From the NCBI GenBank assembly GCA_006503535.1, contig QYRS01000003.1:4526001-4590000 (forward strand): 64,000 bases of DNA, written 5' to 3'. A program made the translations under genes and the position numbers. The notes below the pieces were generated by a model that saw nothing but the letters and a program-made list of their open reading frames with translations, was not told the origin of the DNA and did no database searches. The stretch comes from Arthrinium phaeospermum (taxonomy: Eukaryota; Ascomycota; Sordariomycetes; Amphisphaeriales; Apiosporaceae). This document shows positions 44,576 to 56,402 of this stretch, piece after piece. Numbering within the stretch: position 1 is the first letter of the stretch; each line of letters opens with the position of its first letter.

Positions 44576-45084
44576 ATGTAGCATTGGCAGGGTCCCATGG
44601 AGCGTACATTGCAACAAGCTGGATGTAAGTGTCGTTCACTGCGCATGCTTGGCTTCCAGAAGCAGCGTCCAGTAAGGTTAGATCTGGTCGGGGTGTGGAA
44701 TGTCCGAATGGGGGTGGCGGCACCTATCCAATGAGATAGCTAGGAGGGTGACAACGTTATCCCATGTTTCCAGCAAGCCAGGATGACGGGCTGGGCTGCC
44801 CGTCCTTCTAACTGTGAATAGACTAAACCCATGCATGACTGCAGTTCCGAGTCGTCTTGGCGACCATCCACTAGGCTCAAAACGGTACACTGAAGCTTCG
44901 ACTGGACTGGAAAAGGAGCCTGTCATCTCTCTAAATGACGACAGCACGGTACAGATACGTGCCCATTAACCACCGTTGAAGTGTTTCCCAGCTTTTGTAC
45001 ATCTGCCTGCTTCGTATTATATATATGCATGTTCGAGTACTCGGGGGCAGTCCAGCGAGCAAGGCCAGACCGAAAATGACAATC
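44576..45084. other. Array spacer 3-4
   Basis: Shortest spacer of the array; it holds the 3' intron of member 3 and the upstream region of member 4. No other gene seen. Confidence 0.5.
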
Positions 45085-45098
45085 TATAAAGTCGCCAT
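45085..45098 (+). promoter_or_regulatory. TATA/CCAT core element, array member 4
   Basis: TATAAA followed by gtcgCCAT, 448 nt before the ATG; the longest leader in the array. Confidence 0.55.
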
Positions 45099-45532
45099 TT
45101 CCTCCCCGGCTGTTTCTGTCCGATTGTTGTCGGAGGCCACATCGAATCCGAGAGGAAATCGAGAACAGATAGAGCAAGCAGATTTCTTCTCAGTCAGTTT
45201 CCATTTGGCAAGCGATCTTTCTTCACATATCACCGCATCCTACCCACTTCCCCCCACGAACACCAGTTGCTGTTCTTAGCCAATCACCAGACCAACGCGA
45301 GAACACCCCCAAGCAGGAAAACGCAGCGCGTATTCCTGACAGCGCTACTAATACGTATGGACATCCTCCTGCCACCCAGCAAGTCGCCGCGTCGAATACA
45401 TCTAACATCCTACCCTATAGCTAGCACTGTTTTGTCCCGTTGCGCACCTGCTTCTCTAGTCACCACCTATTTGACATATCGCCACTTCATCTACGACACC
45501 TGAGCTTACAAGACCCCTCGCCCTACGTGTCA

Positions 45533-46204
45533 ATGGCTGGTTCATCCGACCAAAGTGTCTACGGAGGGTATGTTACAGAGTCTATTTGACTGCGTTGTCA
45601 CCCCTATCGTCTACTCCAGGAGCAACACAGTCTCGTCCTTGGCAGAGTTCTCCCATATCGCATATGCTATTGACTCGAGTGAGTCGGCTCTCAGACTCCC
45701 CAGTCGACACCCGATGATGTTGAACTTGTCACCTACTCCATTTTCTCCAGCTTATGATGATCATGGATGACAGCCGTTCGCTCTTGCCGTATCGTTCTCA
45801 TTATCTGTGTCTCGGTCACTTCTTCTTCTCTCACTTACTGTCCTCCCCGGGGGTTGGCAGAGCATCCTTGCTGCCCAAATATACTGTATTAGCTACTGAG
45901 ACACATTCCCTCTCTTTGACACTTCACTGCTGTACTTTGGCCATTCCCTGCGTGTCTTATTCAAATCCTGACCCTGAAAAGAGCGACCCCTAGCAAGCCC
46001 TTCCATACCGTTAAAGCTAGGACCCATGGCCCCTCCAAGAAGTCGATGTCGAAAAGGAACACCAAGGCATACATGTCGACCAAGAACGGCGGCGGCGACC
46101 CGGTAACAGCTTTGGCTCTGCGACCCGAGTCCTCGTCGCAGAGCGCGACTGAGCGACAGGAAAGAGTCGCGCGCGAAATGGCCGAAGCACTGGCACAGCT
46201 GTAA
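45533..46204 (+). CDS. Array member 4: small basic protein of the tandem family
   Basis: Exons 45533-45567 and 45982-46204 (414-nt intron) give 85 aa: MAGSSDQSVYGG, ATPSKPFHTV, GPSKKSMSKRN, then KAYMSTKNGGGDPVTALALR and RQERVARE ending MAEALAQL. The acceptor is CTGAAAAG ending at 45981; using the next AG (45984) would bring a TAG into frame, so this choice matters. A GTATGT donor lies at 46264, 59 nt after the TAA stop. The protein is close to the family consensus and looks intact. Confidence 0.77.
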
Positions 46205-49060
46205 TCAACCTACCTGTGTGCGACATAATTCATTGAACGGGCTTGTGGTCTCGTGTTACAAAGGTATGTTACCGCTTGGCTCACTTACATGGAGTAACAA
46301 GTAACACCCGGGAATGCTGAACCTGTGGCTCAATGAGACTCTGGGATGTTGCAACTTCAATTAGACTAATGTGTGTGGACAGGTGGACCACTATACATAC
46401 ATGTAGTACATGTACTCCCCTTGCTTCCATCCCACATTCCGGCGTGGTGGGCGCTGCGACCCACTCATGATAAGGTTGCACGCTGACAACGGGCACAAGC
46501 GAGAAACCAGTCCGTGCCAGTGTATCCTCGTGCCGGCTCAGCCCTGTAAACCAGGGCTTAGGGCGGGCTGGCCAAATAAGACAAGATGAACCGGATCCCT
46601 GGTTGATTGGTGTCAAGGGGCCCATACCCATCCATCATTCACCCAAGATCGCCTTGACGGCTAAAGTGGGACCTGGGGTTTGGAGAGATCGCACAACCCC
46701 AGCTTCTCAGTTTTCCCACGTGTTGTCTGTTTTATGGGATGTGGGTGCAAGGGGCTTGATTCAAACGTCTTGACAATACCCGAGAGTTGGAAAGCACAGA
46801 GAGCACATACGATTCCTACGTTCGTTTCCTTGACCCCCAAATGTTTCCTTACTTCTTCTTGGCTGGCATATATGGAATGTTCAGATTGAGTAGAAAATGA
46901 TATGACATGGACTTGGTTATTCTTGAGATGATCTGCTCTGGAGATCGAGTGCAGCGTGGCTTACCGTTACGAGAATCTCCATTGGTGCGACCTTGGATTG
47001 ATGCAGCTCTCGACATTACACTCTATTCCTCAGTTTGTTCCGATGAAGCTATGTGATGATCTGGCACCCAAGCTTTGCGCCCCTGAAAGGCCAAACTTCT
47101 TGCCTTCAATGCCTAGGCAATCTCGGTTTACGGTGGTTCGTGAGATGCATCGCTGTATTTGGTCTGGGGTACATAAGTGACTCCTGATATCACGGAGAAT
47201 TGGCGATGTTCCTCCGCTCTGAACCATGCGGGGCGGCGCAGAGTGCTAATGGGCCTTCACGTCTATGTAAGCCCAGCTCCCCTGCTAGGCAATTCATCAA
47301 CCGGGATCAAGGATACTCGGAGAAATCGACCCGACAACTTGATGACTCCTACTGTTTTGCGAGATCACATTATTTGTTTAGCATCAGGATAGTCAGCCAA
47401 TACTTACCGCAGAATAATTCAAGCTATCATATTAAGGCATCCGAAAGCTGTTGGACGCTACCTATGACGCCGCAGCACTCAGTGGTTGTAGCATGATAAT
47501 GACTTCAACCTGTACCGCTTCTGCCTGGCTCATTCCCGTCACTTGTCGCACAGCTGATTCCGAGGCACGTTCATTGTTTGACCCAGCCTAGACCAAATCG
47601 GATGTTCCTTTCTGGGGGAATCTCGAACTTCCCGGCTACCAGCTCAGCCTAGCACCAAGCGTAATACCCGTTGTGACGAAATGTGCAAGACCAGACAAGC
47701 TTCTTGTCGTTACATGACGACAACATGCCTGCATCCGGAAGCAAATTGCGCCCGGCAAGGTCCAACTAAGTATGGGAGACTGCGACGCGTGTATGGCTTG
47801 CTATTGCATGAGAATGGGAGTTTTGCATACAAAAACCATGGATGGGTGTTTAGGCTAATTGGCATCACCTCCCATCAGTGTGTCTGCCTGCGGAGGCCTC
47901 CGGTGTCGAGGTCATGCCGTGTAAATCGTAACGTACCTGCTTGTGCTGGCCATCATCGCCAATAGTGGGGTCTACTTTTGCTTACCCCATGGGATTGGCT
48001 ACGGACTGTCCCCCGCACTCACATTCCCACCACCCAAAAAGTTGGGAAGCTACTGCCACCTCTTAAACCCCGCAACAAAGTTTTCTTATAAGGCTCACAT
48101 GCTGCACGATGAGCCCCCCTGCGGCGACCAGTTGATCCTTGAAACACGCCGGAATAGAATAATCAGAAGGCGGTCGCACATGGGAGAGCCAGGAATTGAA
48201 CAACTGACGGCTCGCGGAGCTGGATTGCCCGAGCTCGGCCTGCCGTTTGCGCAGCTTGAAATCAGGGCGCCCACGGAAGGTTATAGAGTCTTTGTTTCCG
48301 GGTTGGAGCCACCGCCGGCACTGACAGGGAAAGTTTTCGGCAGCCAAGACGCTGACAAGTCACAATGGGCGATGTGATGGGGTATCCTACTGATGCGTGG
48401 CTAGTGGGATACCATCACGGTACAGAAGCTCTAGCCTCGAACTGGTAACTCGAGGCCGTTTCTTGTTCCTGCATCGATTTCGGTGAAGAGCCCAGGTTGG
48501 GCACAAACTCGGGATGGGTTGGGACTGGGGGAAACCGGGTATTATTGATGAGATGGTCGAGATGTGGAGCCGCCAGAGCCAAGAGCCTGGATAAGTACGA
48601 CGGCATTGGGCTTGCCCCATCCTCTCATCTCTCCTCCTGCCTGCGTATGGCCCCATGACCCCAGATGATTCACCGACGATATGACAGCTTTTGGCTGCAT
48701 GAAGGGGGCATTTTGACGTCGGCAGGACGTGAGCAGGGGTATGGGCACAAAAGGACGCGGTGGGGTGGGCTTCCGGATGAGGCTAACTCCCCGAGTTCGA
48801 CCGGCTCTTCAGGACTTTCTGGTGCAAGCTTCGCGACGATGCCCCAGGCTGTTGGTGGACCGGCCGGCACCGACGTCGACGCTCCTCAGGCTACAGGCGC
48901 TCAGATCATGGTGTTGCAGACGGCCATTGGCTACGACAAACCCATCATAGCCTGTCACTTCTCTTGACGACATGAAGTTTTTGCTGCTTGCTGATTGACT
49001 GTTTCGTGAGGCCTCAACTTTCAGGCGTGGTATACTGCTCCAGCCAGAGGTGTCAAGTGC
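46205..49060. other. Array spacer 4-5
   Basis: About 2.9 kb. A plus-strand frame at 47943-48377 (about 144 codons) has no recognisable motif. Nothing else supported. Confidence 0.5.
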
Positions 49061-49069
49061 TATATAATT
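49061..49069 (+). promoter_or_regulatory. TATA-like element, array member 5
   Basis: TATATAATT lies 196 nt before the ATG of member 5. The CCATGG part is missing. Confidence 0.45.
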
Positions 49070-49256
49070 CTACAGTTACCTCCCAGCTCTTTTTGGAATC
49101 GTGGGATCGTGGGACAAGCAAAACTAGGGCAAAGCGACCATCTCTGTTTGCAACCCGCTATACATTCTTCTCACTCGCAGCACTCAAATCAAGGCGCGTC
49201 TGCCGTGTAATCTACTTTGCACTTTATATTGAATCTCGACATTCTTCAACTGACCA

Positions 49257-49742
49257 ATGGCTGGTTCTTCATCTGACCAGGCCGTCTATGGCGGGTACGT
49301 TGTACGATGTGTCTATCTTCTCATGCTGCTGAGGGTGACGGGGTCTTTCATTGGTCGGAGTCGGCCGGCTCCTGTGCCACACCTCATACCGCTTGCCCGT
49401 ACGCCTCTCATGTACCTCCCCTTCTTTATCCGCTGTGCCCCTGGCTGTTAATGTATACATACTTGACTCTGCTCCTTTCTGCCCCCTGTCGGTGCAAGCT
49501 TTCATCTCATACATCACAGCGTAACCCCGTCCAAGCCTTCCATCGCCATTGTCGCCAACACCCCATCCCCCTCGGCAGAGTCCATGTCAAAAAGCAAAAT
49601 CGATGAATTTCTGAAGGACGGCAGCCGGGAGAGCCTAGCCGAGCGCAAGGCCAGGGTAGAGCGCGTGGTGGCTGCAGCCTCGGCGGTTCTGCCCCCTGGC
49701 GAACCACGTGGTGGAGTGCATACACGCAATGCACCTAATTGA
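49257..49742 (+). CDS. Array member 5: diverged small protein lacking the central GGGDPVTAL motif
   Basis: Exons 49257-49294 and 49520-49742 (225-nt intron) give 86 aa. Exon 1 has one extra Ser codon (MAGSSSDQAVYGG). Exon 2 opens normally (VTPSKPSIAIV, ESMSKSKIDEFLKDG) but then jumps straight to SRESLAERKARVERVVAAAS: the YMS...NGGGDPVTALALRP block that is almost invariant elsewhere has been lost in frame. The C-terminus is longer (GEPRGGVHTRNAPN). A GC donor (GCAAGT at 49745) follows the stop directly. It may have a changed role or be drifting toward loss, though the frame is still open. Confidence 0.7.
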
Positions 49743-52700
49743 ATGCAAGTATCGTCTAACTGTAGGTGCGTCCCAGCCCGAGTCACTTTCACCGACCTCA
49801 TTCGCAACACAGCCAGTGTAACTTCCGCGCGCTGTGATTGGATGCTATCAACAGACAACCTGTTTGTTCGTCCTGACTGACACATTAATGCAGGGAGCGT
49901 GATATTGAACCACTAGCGTCTTCGCCTTGGAGAGATTAGCGCAGCTAAAAGAAAGCCCCGACAATCTGGGTCGCGTGGGGGGCTGAACCCAGCTAAGTAA
50001 CATTGGAACAAGGTTGATCGACGGCTACCCGCTGAATCTACTTAGCTGGCTGGGTACTGCCGTCATTGGGAAACACTGGGGTCTAGCATTTCCCCGACCC
50101 GAGGCGCCAAGTACGGATTCTTGGGATGACGGGCGTCGCACGGACGCAAGAAGGCGGACTGCGCGGGTATAAGAGTGACCCCTCGAGTCCTCTTTTATTC
50201 CCTTGCAGGAAGATGGGCACATATCTCGCGGATACGTTTCCGAGTGGACAATGGGGCTAGACAAGACTTTGGGCTGGCTTCTGCTGGTGGGCGCATTTGG
50301 TAGTGACAGCGGCGGGTTTTGGGAGGTTTGGCTTCATTGGCGGGGTTGTAAAGTAGCGTGGTGTTACTAGACACAAAATAAAGATGTGGCACGTCTGCAT
50401 GTTCGCGTACGATGCCGCAGCGACCATTGAGATGCTTTGTTTTGAATCGAGAAACTGGGTCGGCGATCACCAGAGCTCATGCTGGAAGGTCCATGGTGGA
50501 CGAGAATGAAAGGCGTAGTGGTTTGGATGTTTTCGGAGCCTTGCCGCACTGCGTCTGGAAGCCTGGCTATATGTTGCTACCGGGGCAAGTCGGTTATTTG
50601 GCAACGGCAAGGCACACATATTAATTTACTATGCGACCAGAGACCAGGGCCGGCTAAGGCTTAACCACCGCGACGAGACCATCATTGGAGTCATACCCGC
50701 CTGCAGCTTGACCGACAGCCAGATAAGTTGCGGATTGGAGTGGCGAAACAGAGCCGAGATGGCTGGTAGGCCGATTGATGAGTCAATCATGCTGAACTGG
50801 TTCATTGTCGTAAATATCGTGTCTAGGCGAGTTCAAGGAAATACAGCTCTGCCTCTGCACCGGGGCGCAACCTTTACTACGAATGTCGAACGTGTTCGTC
50901 CCCCAGAGTTTGGGGCCCAAGGCCCAACAACGTGGGGTGTCCTTGACGGACGGGGCTTGCTCGCACCATCTACTGTCGCGTCCGAACATCCGAGCCAGAG
51001 GGTCACCGGGTAGCGGAAGATGGATCTAGGACTAAATCAACACAATATCTAATCCTGACCTGATTTGATGGGCTCGGAAAAGTAATTATATACTTGAGCA
51101 ATTGGAGTCATAGGTGGTTTGCGATTCCGAGCGAGCAATGCATCATCCCTGAAGGGCGGGGCTGCCTGGAGCCCGACCCGACCCCTCCAGCCTGAAGAAC
51201 CATAGGCGAGGTACTGTATGCACTATTTAGATTTCATGCGATGCTACCCGATGCAGAGCAAAGTGCATATCATCCACCATGCAGTGTGCAGTGACAATGC
51301 ACTGCAGAGGGGATATGTGACGTATCTAGTCGGGCGTGATGAAGATGTCCACCAACCGCGGGCCAGAGCTGCTGGTACGTGCCTACAAAACTTGCGCAGG
51401 ACGAACCGGTTTTGGGGAAGGTGCATGCAGCACGGCATGTACGACATGGCGCCTGACGAGCCCATGATGCATCTGGTCGAGCAACGTCCATTTACTTCTT
51501 ATTAAGTAGAGTAACAAGCGTCAAGCCCGCCAGCCCTGTCCAGAACCCTGCCGCCTGTCTCTCTCCCAACAGGAACTTAACATCCAGCAGCCTGCCCCTG
51601 TGGTGGTGCTTTGACGCGACAAGTTCGTTACCCTCTCCGTGGTAACGAAAAGCCAGCCCTTCAGAGAAATGCCTGCTCTCACACGGGTAAGTGGGAATCG
51701 GATTCTCAAGTCAGATACATCCGCGAATCATCGATGGAGAAACCGGCTAGATCCGAATGGGGTCGACGATACTACTAGCACTGGCCGCCCTTTGGTGCCT
51801 GCGCTCCTGATGTCGGTTTATTTTTAGCACGGGTCTTTGCTGCGCCAGTTACCCGTTTGACTACAAACTCAATTTTGACAGCAATTTCATCTGTTCATCT
51901 TCACATCACACCCCCACGCCCCGAGACCCAGAGGGCAACGTAAGGCTAAGTATCCAGAGTGGGCTCTACGTTTGGAGGCCCCCGTATGCACACAATGGTC
52001 GCCTACCCGGTCTGTGGAATAGAAGGGGATGGACGAAAACTTTCCATTGGCCGATTGGTAAAAGAGGTAAATATTGTCACATCTACAGCAACGCATTGCA
52101 GCCTGGAACAGCAGGGCGTCGAGTAAGAGGAGGAGGTAGCCCATTCCCAATTCAACGCCACGCATCACCGGTAAAGAATGCCTGTTGTCGTGTGTACAGA
52201 CGTGGCAGCGTCCGCCTTGCGCTCGACAGCGCGGTAAAAGGCATTGAACTAGACCAGACATCCATCCAACAAAAGGCCATGCGAGTAGCCGGTGAATCTT
52301 TTACTTCGTATGGTTCGGCAATCAAGTTTCCACGGGGGTTCCCAGCCTTTTCGCCCCGAGTTGACACCACAACCAACACGACGGGCGGAAGTGAAGCTGC
52401 AATAGAGAGAAAGGGGGCGTTTTTGCTCAGGTAAGAGTATCTGAAGTTTATGTCATCATCAACTAATGTTTTTGGGAAGTTAAAACGCTCGAAATGGTTG
52501 ACCGGCACCACCCATGGGTAGTGGCGACTTGCCAGCTTCATACCGTACGGAGTGTCACGATCCCTTATGTCCCATTATCTGGCCTGCATTGACTCTTGGC
52601 CCAATCAAAGCATTTGCAATTCACCGCTTCCAGTCAACCTCTGGAATCCGATGGAATTCTCGACGCCACTGCCTCGGACTGCATCTCCATGCTGTGGTTA

Positions 52701-53575
52701 TGGAAGCAGTGGTGGGCAGATATTCTGCCTAGGTGCCAGGTTCAGTCTCTGCCAATGGTCGTTTCGCTGCCCACCCCCTCTGACTCTCTGGAGGTTGATT
52801 GGAGGTCCATGGCCTCCATCGGAACGACAGACTAGTACAATATGCTTCAATGAGACGACATAAGTACTAGATACCGAGGAGCGACGGCGTTGACAGGTGC
52901 CGGCAGGGGAAAGTATGTGTTTGGTCACCCAGCAGTACCTCTACATCTAGTCTCTCTCCAGGCGATCCAGGGCGAAGAGGGCTTGGGTCTACAATTCACG
53001 GCTCGACTCGGCAACAAGAGTGAGGGCTGGGTCGCATTTCTGGCGATCTATATCGGGACAGATGGACAACTACGCCATAGGACGGGGAAGCGCATGATTG
53101 GTAACAGAGCATGGAGAGCCTGGAGGTGAGCTTGTACCATAGCATCAGGCACAATTTATTTTGTCTACTTTGCTATTATAATCTTTCCTTTTGTGACTTG
53201 CCAGATCTACTCGAGTCACAATGGCATTGGGCTATCGGCTGCTTTGGGCCCCTTGTTCAAACAGGGCGGCCTATTGAGGACCACCTCCTTCACTGGGATC
53301 GAAAGGCATGATCATGTTGACCATCAGGGTTTCTTTTTGCGTCTAATCTGAGGGTTTGCCCGAGTGATGTTCTTTTCGGGCATACCGTAGTGGTCATAGA
53401 GAGACGTTTCTCAGCCTTAACCCAGTGACAAACTCTTTGTCGCGAGAACTAGATCCCATAGATCCAATCACAATCGCAACATAGCGAAAAAGGTCAACTC
53501 AGGAGAATATTGTGAGTCAAGGGAGTCGTGGGCTTCAATGGGATATCCCATTCGTAGAGTTTGAGATTAATTATG
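49743..53575. other. Array spacer 5-6
   Basis: The longest spacer, 3.8 kb. No convincing gene; the open frames are short and on both strands. No exon-1-like or GGDPVTA-like sequence was found here, so it does not seem to hide a tenth member. Confidence 0.45.
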
Positions 53576-53590
53576 TACAAAGTCCCATGG
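53576..53590 (+). promoter_or_regulatory. Degenerate TATA/CCATGG element, array member 6
   Basis: TACAAA followed by gtcCCATGG, 275 nt before the ATG; the T-to-C change weakens the TATA box. Confidence 0.4.
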
Positions 53591-53850
53591 GCGCCCAACA
53601 CTTTCTATCGCTGAAAGTTCTCGTTGAAAGCAAAGAACGAGAAAAGTCAGGCAAGAGCAGTCAGTGTCTCGTTTGATTTAACGATCTTCATTCAAACTTG
53701 TATCCCTACATGAGAACTCATCTTCAGTTAAACGGCATATTTTTGCGAAACTGCGTAATTGATTCATCTGTTCTGAACGTCTTGCTCAACTCCGGCTCTT
53801 CTATTACCGCTAACCTTCCAACCTTTTATACTCTCACGAGCACGCCAACG

Positions 53851-54578
53851 ATGGCTCGTTCATCTGAGCGAAGTGTCTATGGAGGGTATGTTGCATGACC
53901 GTGCTGTTTCTATCTCTTTCTTTTATTCAAACTCCAGACCAGGAAAGAATTTGGGTCTCCCCTGTAGCTACCTCGTGGCTTTACACACATTTTTCTGCCC
54001 ATTTCCATTTCTTCCGGGTGCAGTGAGCTGTTTGAAAAGCCGACCAATCTGCCTTAATTGACCATCCCACATTTTCCTTCCGATCTTTTCTTACACTTAT
54101 CCAATCCGGCAGAGTTGTGAGTCGAAGGGGTTTGTTGTTCGGCTTGCCCAGTGTTCTCCGGTGCTTTTGATTGAAGTCTCAGTCTCATCATGAAGGAATA
54201 TTTTCGACCCCCATCCCCCTTTGCATCGGCTCTTGTCTTGTCAGTTATTTCGGTGGAACGACCGAGACTCACCTTAGCCCGTGAGACTACGTTCGGCGTC
54301 GAACCTGTACCTCATTCTGTCATTTGCGTGTGCCAGATCTCACACATGATGATAGTGAGACTCCGTCTAAACCCTCCCACGCCGTGAAGGACAAATTCAA
54401 ATCTCCCTCCAAGAAGACAATGTCCAAAAAGAAGACGAAGTCTTACATGTCGGACATCAACGGCGGCGGAGATTCTGTCACGGCCTTGACGTTACGACCT
54501 GTATCTCCATCTGCAAGCACGGCCAAACGACAAGCTAGAGTCGAGCGGGAGATGGCCAAATCCCTGGCGCAGCTGTAG
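53851..54578 (+). CDS. Array member 6: small basic protein of the tandem family
   Basis: Exons 53851-53885 and 54356-54578 (470-nt intron, the longest) give 85 aa: MARSSERSVYGG, ETPSKPSHAVKD, SPSKKTMSKKK, then SYMSDINGGGDSVTALTLRP and RQARVEREMAKSLAQL. It is among the members nearest the consensus; GDPV has become GDSV. The GTAAGT donor lies at 54623, 44 nt after the stop. It is strongly basic (many Lys in the linker). Confidence 0.78.
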
Positions 54579-55510
54579 CCCACCCATCCAGATGCTGTAT
54601 GCGCAACACAGCTCTCTCGAGTGTAAGTTGTCTTTCTTTTTCAGGTCATTGGAATAACATCCCGACACCTTTTTCCTTGATTTGCTCCATTTCCGAAATG
54701 AACTACGGCGTTAGTCTGTCGCTGATGTGACGATCTCTGATTGTTGCAGATTTGATTGACTGACACGATGATTGCACAAGATTGGGACGCACTAAAACTT
54801 ACCCGTTGACAGCACGTGGAAACCCCCACCTTCAAGGCTGATTTGCACCAGCGCTGCCTGTCTGCTGAACTTGGGTAGAATCTACAGCCATTACAAAGGT
54901 ATCGCAGGGTTTCACATTGAGGATTTTCGCATCTAGAGGTCCGCATCACAGTCGTCTGCATTGGGTGGTTCTGCTGCACGCACCGGGACAAGAACCAAAG
55001 ATAATCACTACAGTTCTATTCCAGCAAGGAAAAGAGTCATCAAGGAGCGACTTAGGCGAACACATGACCTCAGGACTACTTTAAAAATATACGTACCTTT
55101 ACTGCATTGACTTGGTCGGCTTCTGATTGGCGCTCAGGATGCGAGCCAAGCAACTAGTAGTAGGTCTCTGGGTCTCAAGACCTCGCTTTCTCAGTTCATC
55201 GCCAATTTTCATTCGCCAAGTCCGCATAGCGTATGGCATTAACCAATACGGATAGCCACTGCGTATGGGAATATTCCCCATCCCTAGGCCGTTACCCGCA
55301 AGCAATACATGCATAATGCGGTTATCCCGTATAAGTAATTCACCGCCAAGCCTGTGACACTGCTAGTTCGCCCAGGTCTAAGGAGGGTCCTCCTGCCCTG
55401 CGACCAGTGAGCTTGGAGGGAAAGTGGGCCTACTTTTTCTTCGTTATGGCGGGATCTGGGATTCCATCCCATCGTAGATAATATTTAATACCCCAGTCCG
55501 AGGACTATGA
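54579..55510. other. Array spacer 6-7
   Basis: No gene recognised; it holds the 3' intron of member 6 and the upstream region of member 7. Confidence 0.5.
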
Positions 55511-55528
55511 TATATAAATTCGCCATGG
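55511..55528 (+). promoter_or_regulatory. TATA/CCATGG core element, array member 7
   Basis: TATATAAAT followed by tcgCCATGG, 290 nt before the ATG. Confidence 0.6.
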
Positions 55529-55800
55529 TCTCCTCAGGCCTTGTTACTACACTATTGTTAAATGTCTCTATCGGAAACTACGCCGACTATAGCTTAGCCA
55601 ACATCATTTGTCACTTTGTCCATCATCCGTTTGTGTTCCTTCTTCCCGGCTTATCGAGAACAGTACCTCGGGACCTGGGTTGCAGATACGGACACTCCTG
55701 TCTCTCTATCTACACTGTCTCAACCTGGTCTAAACTTGTCTGTATATAACCCACTTCTTTGCTCCATACGTGGTTTTCAGTACCCATTCTCCATCTTGAA

Positions 55801-56402
55801 ATGGCTGGATCATCTACTCAAAGTGTTTATGGGGGGTACGTTAAATTACATGATTCCTTGCCTCACGACCTTCCTGAGCTTTTATCTACTCTGCCAACAT
55901 TAAGGCTGTCTCATTACATCTCGGGTCCTTGCTAGATTAGACGGCCACGCACTGTTCACTCTCTTCCCAACAGTCTAGAACCCGCTTTCCCATGCCGGTG
56001 ATGTCGGTGATAAGTGTTGTGGATTCATCGCTCACCTAGCATCTCACCACTAAGTACCCAAGTACCTTGCGCAGTCCCCCATCCAAAAATGGACAATTGG
56101 GAACACCATTGTCCAATCATATTCCACTTGTTTCTCGTTACTTGAGTGTGTCGGGCCTTACACAGAACAGTGCGACCCCATCCAAGCCACCCAATGTCAT
56201 TACCGCAAGCACCGAGTCCCCTCCCAAGACCGAGATCTCTCGCAACAGTGTAGAGCTGTACATGGCCATCAAGAACGAAGGTGGAGATCCTGTGACGGCC
56301 TTGGCCCTGAGATCCGACACTCTACATCAAAGCGTAGCCAAACGGCAGGACAGAGTGCAGCGCGAAATGGCGGCATCACTGGAGCGATACGGGAAACCGT
56401 GA
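55801..56402 (+). CDS. Array member 7: small basic protein of the tandem family
   Basis: Exons 55801-55835 and 56171-56402 (335-nt intron, acceptor CACAGAACAG) give 88 aa: MAGSSTQSVYGG, ATPSKPPNVITA, ESPPKTEISRNS, then YMAIKNEGGDPVTALALR and RQDRVQREMAASLERYGKP. Intact and close to consensus, less basic than members 3 and 6. The GTAAGT donor lies at 56432, 29 nt after the TGA stop. Confidence 0.78.

Noticed and set aside
47943..48377. Plus-strand frame of about 144 codons between array members 4 and 5
   Set aside because: No recognisable domain; many rare-looking residue runs; no homologous frame in the other spacers.
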